Below, in pieces: positions 1 to 11,011 of a DNA stretch of 64,000 nucleotides (within the stretch, counting starts at the first letter, position 1; each line of letters begins with the position of its first letter). The notes under the pieces are model-generated. The model was not told the DNA's origin, did not search any database, and saw nothing but the letters and a program-made list of their open reading frames with translations. The position numbers and the translations under genes were made by a program. The stretch comes from Bacteroidales bacterium (GTDB lineage Bacteria > Bacteroidota > Bacteroidia > Bacteroidales > F082). The stretch lies in the NCBI GenBank assembly GCA_016282015.1, contig JAEEJS010000064.1:1-64000 (forward strand), in the 5' to 3' direction.

Positions 1-886
1 CCTGCTCGGCTTCCTCACCGAGGGCGCTGCCGGCAAGCACCACAGCGCCGGTCGAGTCGACTGTGCCTCCGATGAGCGCACCGCCCATCATCTGGTTCAT
101 GCCTGCCCAACGGATGATCATAGGCTCAAACACCATCATCAAAATAGTGAAGATAATGGAGATTGAGATTGCCAACGAGAGGTCTTCTTTCTTAGCCTTT
201 GCGGCGGCTCCTGTGGCGATGGCGGCCGATGTTCCGCACACCGAAGTGGCTGAAGCCAATGTGATAACCAAAGGTTTGTTGTCGATTTTCAACACCTTGG
301 TGCCAAACCACCACATGAAGATGATGACGATAGGAGTCACAATCCAAGCGATGCCGAGACCGTAACCGGCAAATTTATAGATGTTGCTGAACAATACCGA
401 AAATCCCATTATGACCAAACCGGTCTTGATGTAAAACTCAGTGCGTATTGCCGGTTTCAGCCATTCAGGCGTGCCGACGGTGTTGGAAATCAACAATCCG
501 ATGAGCAATGCCCAGAATGCCCACTCGAGGTACATCTTGAGTGTAAATTCGGCGCTTATCATCCTGACAATTATACAGATGACGAATAAAACAAGGTATG
601 CAGGGATGAACTTGCTGAGTTTCTCGCCCTGCAGCTTGATGCCAATGCCGAACAAAACTCCTGTTACTAAGAAGGTACGTAACAACTTAATCCAGAAGGT
701 GCCGTTGCCGAACTGTGAGGCGAGCGATTTCTTCTCTTCTACGTTTTCCCACCAATGCCATGTGCCGAATTTTAAGGCTGAAAAGTCAAACCAACCGGTC
801 AAAACCGACACGCAGGCTATAGCGATGACGATGAAGCCGATCCACACCGCCAACCAGTCTTCTTTTTTCAATAAGTCTTTAGACAT
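1..886 (-). CDS. YeiH-family (UPF0324) membrane permease, partial
   Basis: The reading frame starts at an ATG (complement of 884-886) and runs off the left edge of the window without a stop, so about 295 N-terminal residues are visible. The ORF track omits it because it is open-ended. The protein is strongly hydrophobic, with about eight membrane segments, and contains glycine- and alanine-rich stretches such as SATSVCGTSAAIATGAAA and GGTVDSTGAVVLAG. These are typical of the YeiH/UPF0324 family, loosely annotated as putative sulfate exporters. The substrate is not established from sequence. Only 17 bases separate it from the stop of the upstream porin gene, so the two probably share a transcript. 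The family call is fairly secure; the transported ion is inference. Confidence 0.8.
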   Translation of the reverse strand, partial: MSKDLLKKEDWLAVWIGFIVIAIACVSVLTGWFDFSALKFGTWHWWENVEEKKSLASQFGNGTFWIKLLRTFLVTGVLFGIGIKLQGEKLSKFIPAYLVLFVICIIVRMISAEFTLKMYLEWAFWALLIGLLISNTVGTPEWLKPAIRTEFYIKTGLVIMGFSVLFSNIYKFAGYGLGIAWIVTPIVIIFMWWFGTKVLKIDNKPLVITLASATSVCGTSAAIATGAAAKAKKEDLSLAISISIIFTILMMVFEPMIIRWAGMNQMMGGALIGGTVDSTGAVVLAGSALGEEAEQ

Positions 887-903
887 AATATTAATCTTTA
901 AAT

Positions 904-1947
904 TTAGAATTTATAATTTATCATCGCAACAATGCGGTGTGATTCTTTGCCAGCTTCAGGCTTGATATAACTGTAATCAAGCTTCATGTTGAGAAACTTC
1001 CATGGCCAGTAGCTGATGCCGACGCTGTAGGTGTCCTTGGCGCCCTTGTCGATGTCGGTGTCGCCGTTGAAACGGTCATAACGCAACACCGGCATGAGGA
1101 CTTGAGACTTCTCTTTGCCTAATTTGAAGTTGTATCCTGCCACGGCATAGAGACCGTTGCTGTTGTAGTTGCTGATAGTGTCGTTGACACCTGTTTCGCC
1201 TGCCACAAACTCTGAACGGATGATAAGTGACTCGTTTTTAAACTGGAGACCGCCGCTGTAACGGTTGCGAGCACCCTTGGTGTCGTTATTGGTATTGAGG
1301 AACTCTCCGTTATAGATGGAACCGGTGAGGGTGAGCTCCTTGAGCCACGGATGGAACTCGATGCGGCCCGCAATGTCCTTGCGATTGTTGTTGTCAACCA
1401 CGTTGGTGCCGTTGCCGTTGAACACGCCGACAGCATACTCCAAGAGATGGAAGCCCTTGCCGTTGGTCTCCACCTTGAATAGCTTGCCAGATGCCATGAC
1501 ACCGATGTCACGACCGAGTTTGCCAACACCGCAAACATCGTTGTATCCCACAAGCTTGGTTATGACCTCTCCATAGTCGTAAAACTCAAGGTTGACAGGG
1601 TTCATGGCTGTCTCCATAGTGAACGGAATCTTAAATTGACCCGCCTGAATTGCAAAAGCGTCACAGAAAGTGTATTTTAAATATGCGTCGACAAGCATTG
1701 GAGAATTAAGGAAGTCTCCCTGAATCTTGTACGACAACTTTTCGGTGAGATTGCCGTCAATCGACATACGTACACGGCGCATCCTGAATGTGTTTGTAGT
1801 GAGGTCGAAGTCACTGTTGAAATTAGCCTCATACATGCCCTGGACAAATCCTGAAATCTTCGGAGTCCTGTCAACTTTCTCTTGTGCAAAAGCTAACACG
1901 CTGACAAACAGCATAATAGCCAGCAATGTAAATCTTGTTTTTCTCAT
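904..1947 (-). CDS. OprO/OprP-like outer-membrane porin, copy 1
   Basis: A 347-residue outer-membrane beta-barrel protein. I place the start at the internal ATG (residue 15 of the listed ORF) because MRKTRFTLLAIMLFVSVLAFAQ is a clean signal peptide ending in AFAQ. The mature part alternates amphipathic strands with motifs such as KISGFVQGMYEANF, GQFKIPFTMET and GDFLNSPMLVDAY, and ends in an aromatic residue (NYKF), as barrel proteins do. This pattern matches the phosphate-selective porin O/P-like family of Bacteroidota. It is a tandem duplicate of the next gene upstream and probably drives expression of the YeiH-like permease behind it. The solute is unknown. Confidence 0.85.
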   Translation of the reverse strand: MRKTRFTLLAIMLFVSVLAFAQEKVDRTPKISGFVQGMYEANFNSDFDLTTNTFRMRRVRMSIDGNLTEKLSYKIQGDFLNSPMLVDAYLKYTFCDAFAIQAGQFKIPFTMETAMNPVNLEFYDYGEVITKLVGYNDVCGVGKLGRDIGVMASGKLFKVETNGKGFHLLEYAVGVFNGNGTNVVDNNNRKDIAGRIEFHPWLKELTLTGSIYNGEFLNTNNDTKGARNRYSGGLQFKNESLIIRSEFVAGETGVNDTISNYNSNGLYAVAGYNFKLGKEKSQVLMPVLRYDRFNGDTDIDKGAKDTYSVGISYWPWKFLNMKLDYSYIKPEAGKESHRIVAMINYKF

Positions 1948-1986
1948 GTTTAAAGATTTTGTTAATAATTCTTTTCGTTTTCGGTG

Positions 1987-1994
1987 CAAAAATA
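1987..1994 (-). promoter_or_regulatory. Bacteroides-type -7 promoter element for porin copy 1
   Basis: TATTTTTG on the minus strand fits the TAnnTTTG -7 consensus of Bacteroidales. It lies 40 bases upstream of the porin ATG and is followed by a leader containing CACCGAAAACGAAA, almost the same as the leader of porin copy 2. Confidence 0.6.
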
Positions 1995-2066
1995 CAAAAA
2001 AAGTAAAAGCTTTTACTATTTTTAAAAAAAATTTCCCCCGTAGGAGAATTTTCCATGAAAACCCTA

Positions 2067-3092
2067 TTAAAATCTATAGTTTAAAATTGCTACGATATGA
2101 TGATCTTCCTCGCTGTTACTCCAATTTATATATTGATAGTCGAGCTTAAAATTAAATTGTGGTATCGGCAAATAATAAATACCGGCGGTATAATAGTTTA
2201 CGGCATCTTCATTAAAAGCTGTGCCTGCACCAACGCGGTCGTAACGCAATACAGGCATGATTTTCTGTTTGCCTTTGCAGATTTTGAACCAATATCCGGC
2301 CACTGCGTAAAAACTGTAGTTTTTCACATGAGATGAATATTGAATCTCTTTTCCTGTTTCAGCACCGATATATTCCGAGCGGATGACTAATCTGTCGTTT
2401 TTGAACTGGGCGCCAATACTCCAACGGTTGAACACACCTTTATTAATAGTGTCGCAATAATAGTTGCCGTTACGAATTGAACCTGATAATGTCAGACTTT
2501 TTATCGGATGGAAATCCAGACGGCCGACGAAAATCTTATTATTGTTGTTGTCAATATTATTTATGCCGTTGCCGTTAAAGATACCGGCTTTATATTCAAT
2601 GACATTGTTTGCCAGTTTTCCGCTTGCCATCACACCTATATCGCAACCGAGAGCACCGAGGGGGGAGATATAGCTGAATTCATATCCCACAAGCTCTTTG
2701 ATGGCTGAGCCATAGTCGAAAATCTCGCAGCCGAATGCCGGGTTCAGATCGTTTTCGATTGTGAAAGGCGTCTTGAACTGTCCTGCCTGTATAGCAAAGG
2801 CATCGCAGAAATCATATTTGACGATTGCGTTTACCAGCATGGGTTGCCTCACGAAATCGCCGCTTATCATCCAAGTGAGTTTCTCGGTCAGATTACCCGA
2901 AAGACTCAGGCAAACACGATGGAAACGAAACGAGTCGTTCATCAGTTTGAAATCATTGTCGAAGTTCGCATCGAAACGAAACTGTGCGAAGCCGGAGACC
3001 TTCGGAATCCAGTTGTTCTTTTTCTCTTGTGCGAAAGCTAATACGCTGATACACAGCATAATGACTACTAATGAAAATTTTGTTTTTTTCAT
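2067..3092 (-). CDS. OprO/OprP-like outer-membrane porin, copy 2
   Basis: A 341-residue paralogue of the neighbouring porin with the same architecture: signal peptide MKKTKFSLVVIMLCISVLAFAQ (quoted in part), then barrel strands carrying GQFKTPFTIEN, GVMASGKL and RLVIRSEY, ending in NYRF. The two copies align along their whole length but differ in many loop residues, so the duplication is not recent or the loops are under diversifying selection. It has its own promoter and a leader matching that of copy 1. It lies downstream of rubrerythrin, but a hairpin with a T-tract separates them. The substrate is unknown. Confidence 0.85.
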   Translation of the reverse strand: MKKTKFSLVVIMLCISVLAFAQEKKNNWIPKVSGFAQFRFDANFDNDFKLMNDSFRFHRVCLSLSGNLTEKLTWMISGDFVRQPMLVNAIVKYDFCDAFAIQAGQFKTPFTIENDLNPAFGCEIFDYGSAIKELVGYEFSYISPLGALGCDIGVMASGKLANNVIEYKAGIFNGNGINNIDNNNNKIFVGRLDFHPIKSLTLSGSIRNGNYYCDTINKGVFNRWSIGAQFKNDRLVIRSEYIGAETGKEIQYSSHVKNYSFYAVAGYWFKICKGKQKIMPVLRYDRVGAGTAFNEDAVNYYTAGIYYLPIPQFNFKLDYQYINWSNSEEDHHIVAILNYRF

Positions 3093-3132
3093 TCTTTAAT
3101 TATCTTGTTAAGAATACATTTCGTTTTCGGCG

Positions 3133-3140
3133 ACAAAAAT
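3133..3140 (-). promoter_or_regulatory. Bacteroides-type -7 promoter element for porin copy 2
   Basis: TATTTTTG (minus strand) matches TAnnTTTG and sits 41 bases before the ATG of porin copy 2. The following leader GTCGCCGAAAACGAAA parallels that of copy 1. Confidence 0.6.
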
Positions 3141-3149
3141 ACAAAAAAT

Positions 3150-3179
3150 TGTAGAGACGTCATACTATGGCGTCTCTAC
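3150..3179 (-). terminator. GTAGAGACG inverted-repeat terminator after rubrerythrin
   Basis: On the minus strand GTAGAGACG and CGTCTCTAC form a 9-bp stem around an 11-base loop, followed by AATTTTTTG. It lies downstream of rubrerythrin and before the porin promoter, so it probably ends the rubrerythrin transcript. The same stem sequence recurs after the EF-G paralogue at about 39.4 kb, so it is a dispersed repeat used as a terminator. Confidence 0.65.
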
Positions 3180-3181
3180 TA

Positions 3182-3216
3182 ACGTCTAAAGACTAAAGAC
3201 TAAGGACTAAAGACTA
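3182..3216 (-). repeat. Degenerate TCTTTAG tandem tract at the end of rubrerythrin
   Basis: Reading the minus strand, the rubrerythrin stop codon TAG is the first part of a run of imperfect 7-base units (TTAGTCT, TTAGTCC, TTAGTCT, TTAGTCT, TTAGACG). The run passes directly into the GTAGAGACG hairpin. The same tract-plus-hairpin arrangement follows the EF-G paralogue. Confidence 0.75.
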
Positions 3217-3753
3217 ATAATTCTCAGCCTTAATCTGGAAATATGCCTGCGGATGGTTGCATACAGGGCAAATTTGCGGGGCCTTCTTGCCAATCACGAT
3301 GTGACCGCAGTTGGCGCACTGCCACACCATGTCGCCATCGCGTGAGAAGACGATGCCGTCCTCTATGTTCTTCAACAATTTGCGATAACGCTCCTCGTGT
3401 TCTTTCTCAATTTTCGCCACCATCTCGAACAATGCCGCGATTTTGGTGAAACCTTCCTCGCGGGCGGTCTTGGCCATACCGGCGTACATGTCGGTCCACT
3501 CGTAGTTTTCGCCTTCAGCGGCGTCTTTCAAGTTGGTCATTGTATCCGGCACCTCGCCTTCGTGTAAGAGCTTGAACCAGATTTTGGCGTGCTCTCTTTC
3601 GTTGTTAGCCGTCTCTTCAAAGATGTCGGCAATCTGATTGTAACCTTCCTTACGCGCCTTTGATGCGTAGTAGGTGTATTTGTTTCTTGCCTGCGATTCG
3701 CCTGCAAATGCTGCCATCAAATTGGCTTCTGTTTTCGAACCTTTCAATTCCAT
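3214..3753 (-). CDS. rbr: Rubrerythrin
   Basis: A 179-residue rubrerythrin, a cytoplasmic peroxidase protecting anaerobes from hydrogen peroxide. The N-terminal ferritin-like domain (residues about 1-140) shows the diiron ligand pattern in [53 protein letters not shown]. The C-terminal rubredoxin domain has the two cysteine pairs CANCGH and CPVCNHP and ends [11 protein letters not shown]. Length is normal for the family. The gene is monocistronic or the end of the atp operon; a tandem-repeat tract starts at its stop codon and leads into a hairpin terminator. Identification is secure. Confidence 0.95.
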   Translation of the reverse strand: MELKGSKTEANLMAAFAGESQARNKYTYYASKARKEGYNQIADIFEETANNEREHAKIWFKLLHEGEVPDTMTNLKDAAEGENYEWTDMYAGMAKTAREEGFTKIAALFEMVAKIEKEHEERYRKLLKNIEDGIVFSRDGDMVWQCANCGHIVIGKKAPQICPVCNHPQAYFQIKAENY

Positions 3754-3778
3754 GTTATTATATTTTAAAATGTTAATA

Positions 3779-3820
3779 ATCTAATAGCTAATGGCTAATA
3801 ACTAATGGCTAATGGCTATT
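3779..3820 (-). repeat. Degenerate GCCATTAG tandem tract after atpC
   Basis: On the minus strand, two bases after the atpC stop codon, imperfect 7-8 base units run ATAGCCATTAGCCATTAG, TTATTAG, CCATTAG, CTATTAG, ATTATT. The core TTAG is shared with the tracts after rubrerythrin and EF-G, but the spacer bases differ. Confidence 0.7.
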
Positions 3821-3822
3821 TT

Positions 3823-4059
3823 TTATTCCGACAACACCAAAATCACATTATCCTTCACTTCACAAACCCCTCCCTTGATGTCGAAATACTGCAACTTGCC
3901 ATCGGTGCCTTCCATTTTTATGCGACCTGTACCGAGGGCTGCTATCATAGGGGCGTGGTTGTGCAGAATCTCGAACAAGCCGTCGCTGCCCGGCAGCTGC
4001 ACCAGGTTGGCCTCGCCGCTGAAAATCTTCTTTTCGGGTGATGTTATTTCCAACAACAT
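3823..4059 (-). CDS. atpC: F1F0 ATP synthase epsilon subunit, short form
   Basis: A 78-residue epsilon subunit of the F1 rotor stalk. Residues MLLEITSPEKKIFSGEA and QLPGSDGLFEILHNHAPMIAALG give the beta-sandwich domain that contacts gamma and the c-ring. The C-terminal helical hairpin found in the roughly 135-residue E. coli protein, which carries the regulatory function, is absent. A short epsilon is usual in Bacteroidales. The gene follows atpD after 3 bases. The other subunits are not downstream in this window, where rubrerythrin follows instead. Confidence 0.93.
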   Translation of the reverse strand: MLLEITSPEKKIFSGEANLVQLPGSDGLFEILHNHAPMIAALGTGRIKMEGTDGKLQYFDIKGGVCEVKDNVILVLSE

Positions 4060-4062
4060 GGC

Positions 4063-6138
<2,076 letters not shown>

Positions 6139-6142
<4 letters not shown>

Positions 6143-6537
6143 TTCTTCTTGTTCTGATTCATCTTAGCCTCCACGCTGAGTGTGGCGTGAGGCACGGCGC
6201 GCAGACGCTCCTTAGGAATAAGCTTCCCTGTCACGCGGCAGATGCCGTATGTCTTGTTCTCGATGCGGATAAGGGCGTTCTCCAAGTTCTGGATGTACTT
6301 GGCCTGACGCACCGCCAAAGCGCTGTTTTCCTCTTTTGACAACACTGCGGCACCTTCTTCCAAAATCTTGAAGGTAGGGGCGGTGTCGTCGGAATTGTCT
6401 CCGTTGGCTATATTTTCCTGCAATAAGGCCAAATCCTTGCGGGCCTGGGCCAGACGCTCGTTGATCAAAGCCTTGAATTCCTCCAGTTCCTCGTCAGAGT
6501 ATCTGGTCTTCTCTGTATTGTTAACTTCCATACTCAT
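6139..6537 (-). CDS. DksA/TraR-family regulator with a degenerate zinc finger
   Basis: A 132-residue DksA-like protein. The N-terminal half is a predicted coiled coil (DEELEEFKALINERLAQARKDL) ending in the tip-like segment ANGDNSDDTAP, and the C-terminal part has the DksA-type layout ALIRIENKTYGICRVTGKLIPKERLRAVP (quoted in two parts of one motif). The usual four-cysteine finger is reduced to a single cysteine (GICRVTG), so zinc binding is unlikely. The family acts on RNA polymerase through the secondary channel; whether this one does is inference. The gene lies between ileS and lspA with overlapping or short junctions, so it is co-transcribed with them. Confidence 0.85.
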
Positions 6538-6542
6538 AATAT

Positions 6543-9500
6543 TTAGTTCTTTCTTATTGCAATCTTGGCGCTGACCTTATCAACCAGCTCCTGTGCCTCC
6601 ACATTGTCGAGCTTGTCGACCATCTCGAGTGTGGCGAGGGTCTCGGAGCAGATGTATTCTCCGAAACGCTCCACCGGCTTCATGATGTCGGCGTTCTTTT
6701 CAATGCTGAGGACTATTTTGTCGGTCACCTCAAGGCCGCTTTCCTTACGCATGTTCTGCACGCGGTTGATGATTTCACGTGCCAGACCTTCCTCAAACAG
6801 CTCCTGGGTGATGGTGATGTCGAGGGCAACTGTCATGTTGTCCTGGGTGGTCACTGTCCAACCCGGGATGTCTTCGGTGGTGATAAGGGCGTCTTCAAGT
6901 ATGAGGTTGACTTCCTGTCCGTCTACTGTGATATTGGCTCCGCCGTTCTTCTCGAAGTTGCGGATGTCCTCCTGGCTCATGCCGTTGAAGTACTTGGTGA
7001 GCTGACCCATCAGCTTGGCGTAGCGGGTCTTCAGAGAGGCGAAGTTAGGTCTGACCTTCTTCACCAGTATGTTGAGCTCACCTGTGAGGTATTCCACCTG
7101 CTTTACGTTCACTTCCGAAAGAATGAGGCCTTCCACCTTCTCAAGCTGCTGCTTCATCTCGTCGCTGAGCACCGGAATCATTATTCTTGACAATGGCTGA
7201 CGCACGCGGATGTTGGCTTTCTTTCTGAGTGAAAGCACCATAGATGCCACCAGCTGTGCCATCTCCATGCGCTCCTCAAGTTTCTTGTCGATGAATTTTT
7301 CGTTTACCTTCGGGAACTTGGTCAGATGCACCGATTCAGCGCTGTCGCGATGTGTCACTGCGTTGAGGTCGCGGTAAAGCTGATCGCTGAAGAACGGAGC
7401 TATAGGCGAGATGAGGCGTGCCAGGGTGTCGAGGCAGGTGTACAGTGTCTGATAGGCCGAGGTCTTGTCGTCAGAGCCGTTGCTCTTCCAGAAACGGCGG
7501 CGTGACAGACGCACGTACCAGTTGCTCAGGTGGGCGTCCACAAAATTGCCTATGGCGCGGCCGGCCTTGGTCGGCTCGTAGCTTTCGTAGTCTTTCTCAA
7601 CCTCGATGATGAGAGAGTTGAGCTCTGAGAGTATCCATCTGTCTATCTCAGGACGTTTCTCGAATGCTATGTCGGCTTCCTTGTACTCGAATCCGTCGAT
7701 GTTGGCGTAGAGGGCGAAGAAAGCGTAGGTGTTGTACAGTGTTCCGAAGAACTTGCGGCGCACGTCGTCCACTCCTTCCTCGTCAAATTTCAGGTTGTCC
7801 CAAGGCTGAGAGTTGGTCATCATGTACCATCTCACAGCGTCGGCACCATATTTTGTGATGGCTCCGAACGGGTCGACGGCATTGCCCAAGCGCTTGGACA
7901 TCTTGTTGCCGTTCTTGTCGAGCACCAAGCCGTTGGAGATGACGTTCTTGTATGCCACCGAGTCGAAGCACATGGTTGCTATGGCGTGCAGGGTGAAGAA
8001 CCAACCGCGTGTCTGGTCGACGCCCTCGGCTATGAAGTCGGCCGGGAAGGTCTTGTCGTTGAGCTGTCCTGGCTTACCCATGTAGTGTATCTGGGCGTAA
8101 GGCATGGCGCCTGAGTCGAACCAAACGTCTATGAGGTCAGGCTCACGGAACATCTTCTTGCCGCTTGCCGAGCACAGAACCACTCCGTCTATGTAAGGAC
8201 GGTGCAGGTCGAACTTTGTGTAATCGTCCGATTTGTACGGGTTGTCCTTCATGAAGCCTGCCTTGACAGATTTCTCGATTTCTTCTCTGAGTTCAGCCAC
8301 GCTGCCTATGCAGATTTCCTCGTTTCCGTCTTCTGTGCGCCAGATTGGGAGAGGGGTGCCCCAGTAACGTGAACGTGAGAGGTTCCAGTCGACCAGGTTC
8401 TCGAGCCAGTTGCCGAAACGTCCGCTGCCGGTTGCCTCAGGCTTCCAGTTGATAGTCTTGTTGAGCTCTATCATACGGTCTTTCAGAGCTGTTGTCTTGA
8501 TGAACCAGCTGTCGAGAGGGTAGTAGAGCACAGGTTTGTCGGTACGCCAGCAGTGAGGATAGTTGTGGGTGTGTTTCTCGCTCTTGAAGAGCTTGCCCTG
8601 TTCCTTCAGCATGATGACGATTTCGACATCGAGTGATATATCTTTGTCTGTCTTAGTCGGGTCGTAGGCGTTCTTCACGAACTTGCCTGCGTATTTTGCA
8701 TATTCCTCAACGTCGACATGTGTCTTAACCCATTCCGGATCGAGGTCTTCGAGTAGGAAGAACTTACCAGTCTTGTCAACCATAGGCTGAGCCTTGCCGT
8801 CCTTGTCGATGAGGTGCAGTGGCGGGATGTTGGTCTGCTTGGCCACGCGGTTATCGTCGGCACCGAAGGTAGGAGCGATGTGGACTATGCCGGTACCGTC
8901 CTCTGTTGTGACGTAATCGCCAGGGATCACACGGAATCCGTCGCCGTCAGGTTTCACCCATGGGATGAGAGGCTCGTAGTCGAGACCTGCCAGGTCCTTG
9001 CCCTTGCAGGTACCCAAAACTTCGTAAGGAAGCTTCTTGTCGCCTACTTTCCAGTCTTCGAACTTCGGCTTTTCTTCTTCTGGCGGGAAGAAAGATGACA
9101 TCAACGGCTTTCCGATGATGATGTAAATCTGCTCGCCGTTGTTCGGGTTGACTGTCTTGACGAGGTTGTACTCTATGCCAGGACCCACTGCCAATGCTGT
9201 GTTTGACGGCAAGGTCCAAGGTGTTGTGGTCCAAGCCACAATCTGTACGTCGTGGAAGTTCACATCGACGCCGAATGGCAGCTTGTCGAACTTACGCTGC
9301 TCGGCTTTCAAGCGGAACATAGCCACGCAGGTGAGATCTTTCACGTCGCGGTAGCAGCCGGGCATGTTCAACTCGTGCGAGCTGAGGCCTGTGCCGGCGG
9401 CCGGTGAATATGGCTGTATGGTGTAGCCCTTGTAGAGCAGACCCTTGTTGTAAAGGTCTTTCAGCAGGAACCACAAAGTCTCAATATATTCGTTGGTGAA

Positions 9501-9956
9501 GGTGATGTAAGGGTTGTTGAGGTCGACCCAGTAGCCCATCTGGCGTGTGAGTTCGTCCCAGCGGTCTTTATATTTCATCACTTCCTCGCGGCAGGCGCGG
9601 TTGTAATCGTCAACGCTGATTTTCTTGCCGATGTCTTCCTTGGTGATGCCGAGTTTCTTCTCAACGCCGAGCTCCACAGGCAGTCCGTGGGTGTCCCAGC
9701 CGGCCTTACGGCTCACATATTTGCCCTTCAAAGTCTGGAAACGGCAGAATGTATCCTTGATGGTACGGGCCATCACATGGTGTATGCCCGGCATGCCGTT
9801 GGCTGAAGGCGGACCCTCGTAAAACACGTAGGCTGTGCCGTTCTTGGTGTTTTCCAAACTCTTTCCAAAAACATTATTCTCTTCCCAATACTTACGGATC
9901 TCATCAGCCACTCCTGTGAGATTCAAAAATTTATATTCGCGATAAGCGTTTTTCAT
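6543..9956 (-). CDS. ileS: Isoleucyl-tRNA synthetase (long form)
   Basis: A 1137-residue class I synthetase charging tRNA-Ile. I reject the 35-residue upstream extension of the listed ORF and start at MKNAYREYKFLNL, because the extension covers the promoter. The HIGH-type motif is GPPSANGMPGIHH, the KMSKS-type motif is NGNKMSKRLGN, and an editing domain lies between them. The C-terminal anticodon region and tail end in SAKIAIRKN. The length and the form of these motifs fit the long, eukaryote-like group rather than the roughly 940-residue E. coli type. It heads the operon with the DksA-like gene, lspA and probably atpDC. Confidence 0.96.
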   Translation of the reverse strand: MKNAYREYKFLNLTGVADEIRKYWEENNVFGKSLENTKNGTAYVFYEGPPSANGMPGIHHVMARTIKDTFCRFQTLKGKYVSRKAGWDTHGLPVELGVEKKLGITKEDIGKKISVDDYNRACREEVMKYKDRWDELTRQMGYWVDLNNPYITFTNEYIETLWFLLKDLYNKGLLYKGYTIQPYSPAAGTGLSSHELNMPGCYRDVKDLTCVAMFRLKAEQRKFDKLPFGVDVNFHDVQIVAWTTTPWTLPSNTALAVGPGIEYNLVKTVNPNNGEQIYIIIGKPLMSSFFPPEEEKPKFEDWKVGDKKLPYEVLGTCKGKDLAGLDYEPLIPWVKPDGDGFRVIPGDYVTTEDGTGIVHIAPTFGADDNRVAKQTNIPPLHLIDKDGKAQPMVDKTGKFFLLEDLDPEWVKTHVDVEEYAKYAGKFVKNAYDPTKTDKDISLDVEIVIMLKEQGKLFKSEKHTHNYPHCWRTDKPVLYYPLDSWFIKTTALKDRMIELNKTINWKPEATGSGRFGNWLENLVDWNLSRSRYWGTPLPIWRTEDGNEEICIGSVAELREEIEKSVKAGFMKDNPYKSDDYTKFDLHRPYIDGVVLCSASGKKMFREPDLIDVWFDSGAMPYAQIHYMGKPGQLNDKTFPADFIAEGVDQTRGWFFTLHAIATMCFDSVAYKNVISNGLVLDKNGNKMSKRLGNAVDPFGAITKYGADAVRWYMMTNSQPWDNLKFDEEGVDDVRRKFFGTLYNTYAFFALYANIDGFEYKEADIAFEKRPEIDRWILSELNSLIIEVEKDYESYEPTKAGRAIGNFVDAHLSNWYVRLSRRRFWKSNGSDDKTSAYQTLYTCLDTLARLISPIAPFFSDQLYRDLNAVTHRDSAESVHLTKFPKVNEKFIDKKLEERMEMAQLVASMVLSLRKKANIRVRQPLSRIMIPVLSDEMKQQLEKVEGLILSEVNVKQVEYLTGELNILVKKVRPNFASLKTRYAKLMGQLTKYFNGMSQEDIRNFEKNGGANITVDGQEVNLILEDALITTEDIPGWTVTTQDNMTVALDITITQELFEEGLAREIINRVQNMRKESGLEVTDKIVLSIEKNADIMKPVERFGEYICSETLATLEMVDKLDNVEAQELVDKVSAKIAIRKN

Positions 9957-9983
9957 ACAAAAAATATTTACCCTAATAAACCG

Positions 9984-9991
9984 CAAAGATA
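9984..9991 (-). promoter_or_regulatory. -7 promoter element for ileS
   Basis: TATCTTTG on the minus strand matches TAnnTTTG and lies 27 bases upstream of the ileS start. It overlaps the region of the divergent ROK promoter only 13 bases away, so the two transcripts start back to back. Confidence 0.65.
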
Positions 9992-10003
9992 AAAAAAACT
10001 TTT

Positions 10004-10011
10004 TAACTTTG
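10004..10011 (+). promoter_or_regulatory. -7 promoter element for the ROK kinase gene
   Basis: TAACTTTG on the plus strand matches TAnnTTTG and sits 39 bases before the ATG of the ROK gene. Confidence 0.65.
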
Positions 10012-10050
10012 CAGCAACATTCTACAATTTGAAATAAAAATTTTACGAAT

Positions 10051-11001
10051 ATGAAGGGCACTTATTCAATTGGAGTTGATATCGGCGGCACAAACACCGA
10101 TATCGGACTGGTTCGCGATGACGGAAAAATCATCGATCAGGCCAATCTACACACTGACGATTACTGGGATGCGGAGCTGTATGTCAGGGACATGGCGCAG
10201 AAAATCACAGGATTGTTACAGAAAAACAAAGTCACCAAAATAGAGGGCATAGGTATAGGCGCTCCTAACGGCAATTACTACACAGGCAGCATAGACCAGG
10301 CCCCGAACCTGAACTTCAAGGGTCAGGTTAAGTTGGCCGAGATGATGAAGCAGTATATTGACGCCAAGGTCGTGGTTTCAAACGACGCCAACGCAGCCGC
10401 CTACGGCGAGATGATTTACGGCGGAGCCAAGGATCTGGACCATTTCATCACCTTCACCCTCGGCACAGGTGTGGGCAGCGGCATAGTCATCGACCGTAAG
10501 CTCATACTGGGCTCAACCAGCACCGCAGGCGAACTGGGCCATTCCATTATCATCATAAACGGAAGAGAGTGCGGATGCGGCAGAAAAGGCTGTCTGGAAA
10601 CTTACACCTCGGCCCGTGGCATACGCCGCACTACCCGCGAACTCATTGAGATGAGTCCGCTTTACGACGGAATTCTGAAAGACATTCCAGCCGAAAGACT
10701 TTCGGCCAAGATGGTAGGCGACGCTGCCAATGCAGGCGACCCTATCGGCAGACAGACTTTTGAAAATGTGGGATATCTGCTCGGCATAGCCATGGCCAAC
10801 GCAGTCACTTTCTCGGCACCTCAGGCCATCTTCCTGATGGGAGGTCCTGTGCATGCCGGCGAAGTGCTGATGAAGCCTCTGCGCAAGTCGTTCGAGGAGC
10901 ATCTGCTCAACATCTATAAAGGTACAGTGGATATAAGGGTTTCGGAGCTTGCCGACAACGAGGTGGCGATTTTAGGCGCCGCGGCCCTCTGCCAAATGTA
11001 A
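10051..11001 (+). CDS. ROK-family sugar kinase (glucokinase-like)
   Basis: A 316-residue cytoplasmic ROK protein. The N-terminal phosphate-binding motif is GVDIGGTNTDIGLV; the second nucleotide motif region is HFITFTLGTGVGSGIV; the ROK signature with the sugar-binding EXGH form is STAGELGHSI; and the structural zinc motif is CGCGRKGCLETYTS. No helix-turn-helix domain precedes the kinase fold, so it is an enzyme and not a NagC/Mlc-type repressor. Glucokinase is the most likely activity, with N-acetylhexosamine kinase as an alternative. It has its own promoter, divergent from ileS. Confidence 0.9.
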   Translation: MKGTYSIGVDIGGTNTDIGLVRDDGKIIDQANLHTDDYWDAELYVRDMAQKITGLLQKNKVTKIEGIGIGAPNGNYYTGSIDQAPNLNFKGQVKLAEMMKQYIDAKVVVSNDANAAAYGEMIYGGAKDLDHFITFTLGTGVGSGIVIDRKLILGSTSTAGELGHSIIIINGRECGCGRKGCLETYTSARGIRRTTRELIEMSPLYDGILKDIPAERLSAKMVGDAANAGDPIGRQTFENVGYLLGIAMANAVTFSAPQAIFLMGGPVHAGEVLMKPLRKSFEEHLLNIYKGTVDIRVSELADNEVAILGAAALCQM

Positions 11002-11011
11002 GGACGTTCGC

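Noticed and set aside
63-365. 100-residue plus-strand ORF at the window start
   Set aside because: It is antisense to the YeiH-like permease, which reads as a continuous transporter sequence to the edge.
1948-1989. 14-residue N-terminal extension of porin copy 1
   Set aside because: It would bury the signal peptide and begins next to the promoter element.
9957-10061. 35-residue N-terminal extension of ileS
   Set aside because: It contains the ileS and ROK promoter elements and is unlike any synthetase N terminus.
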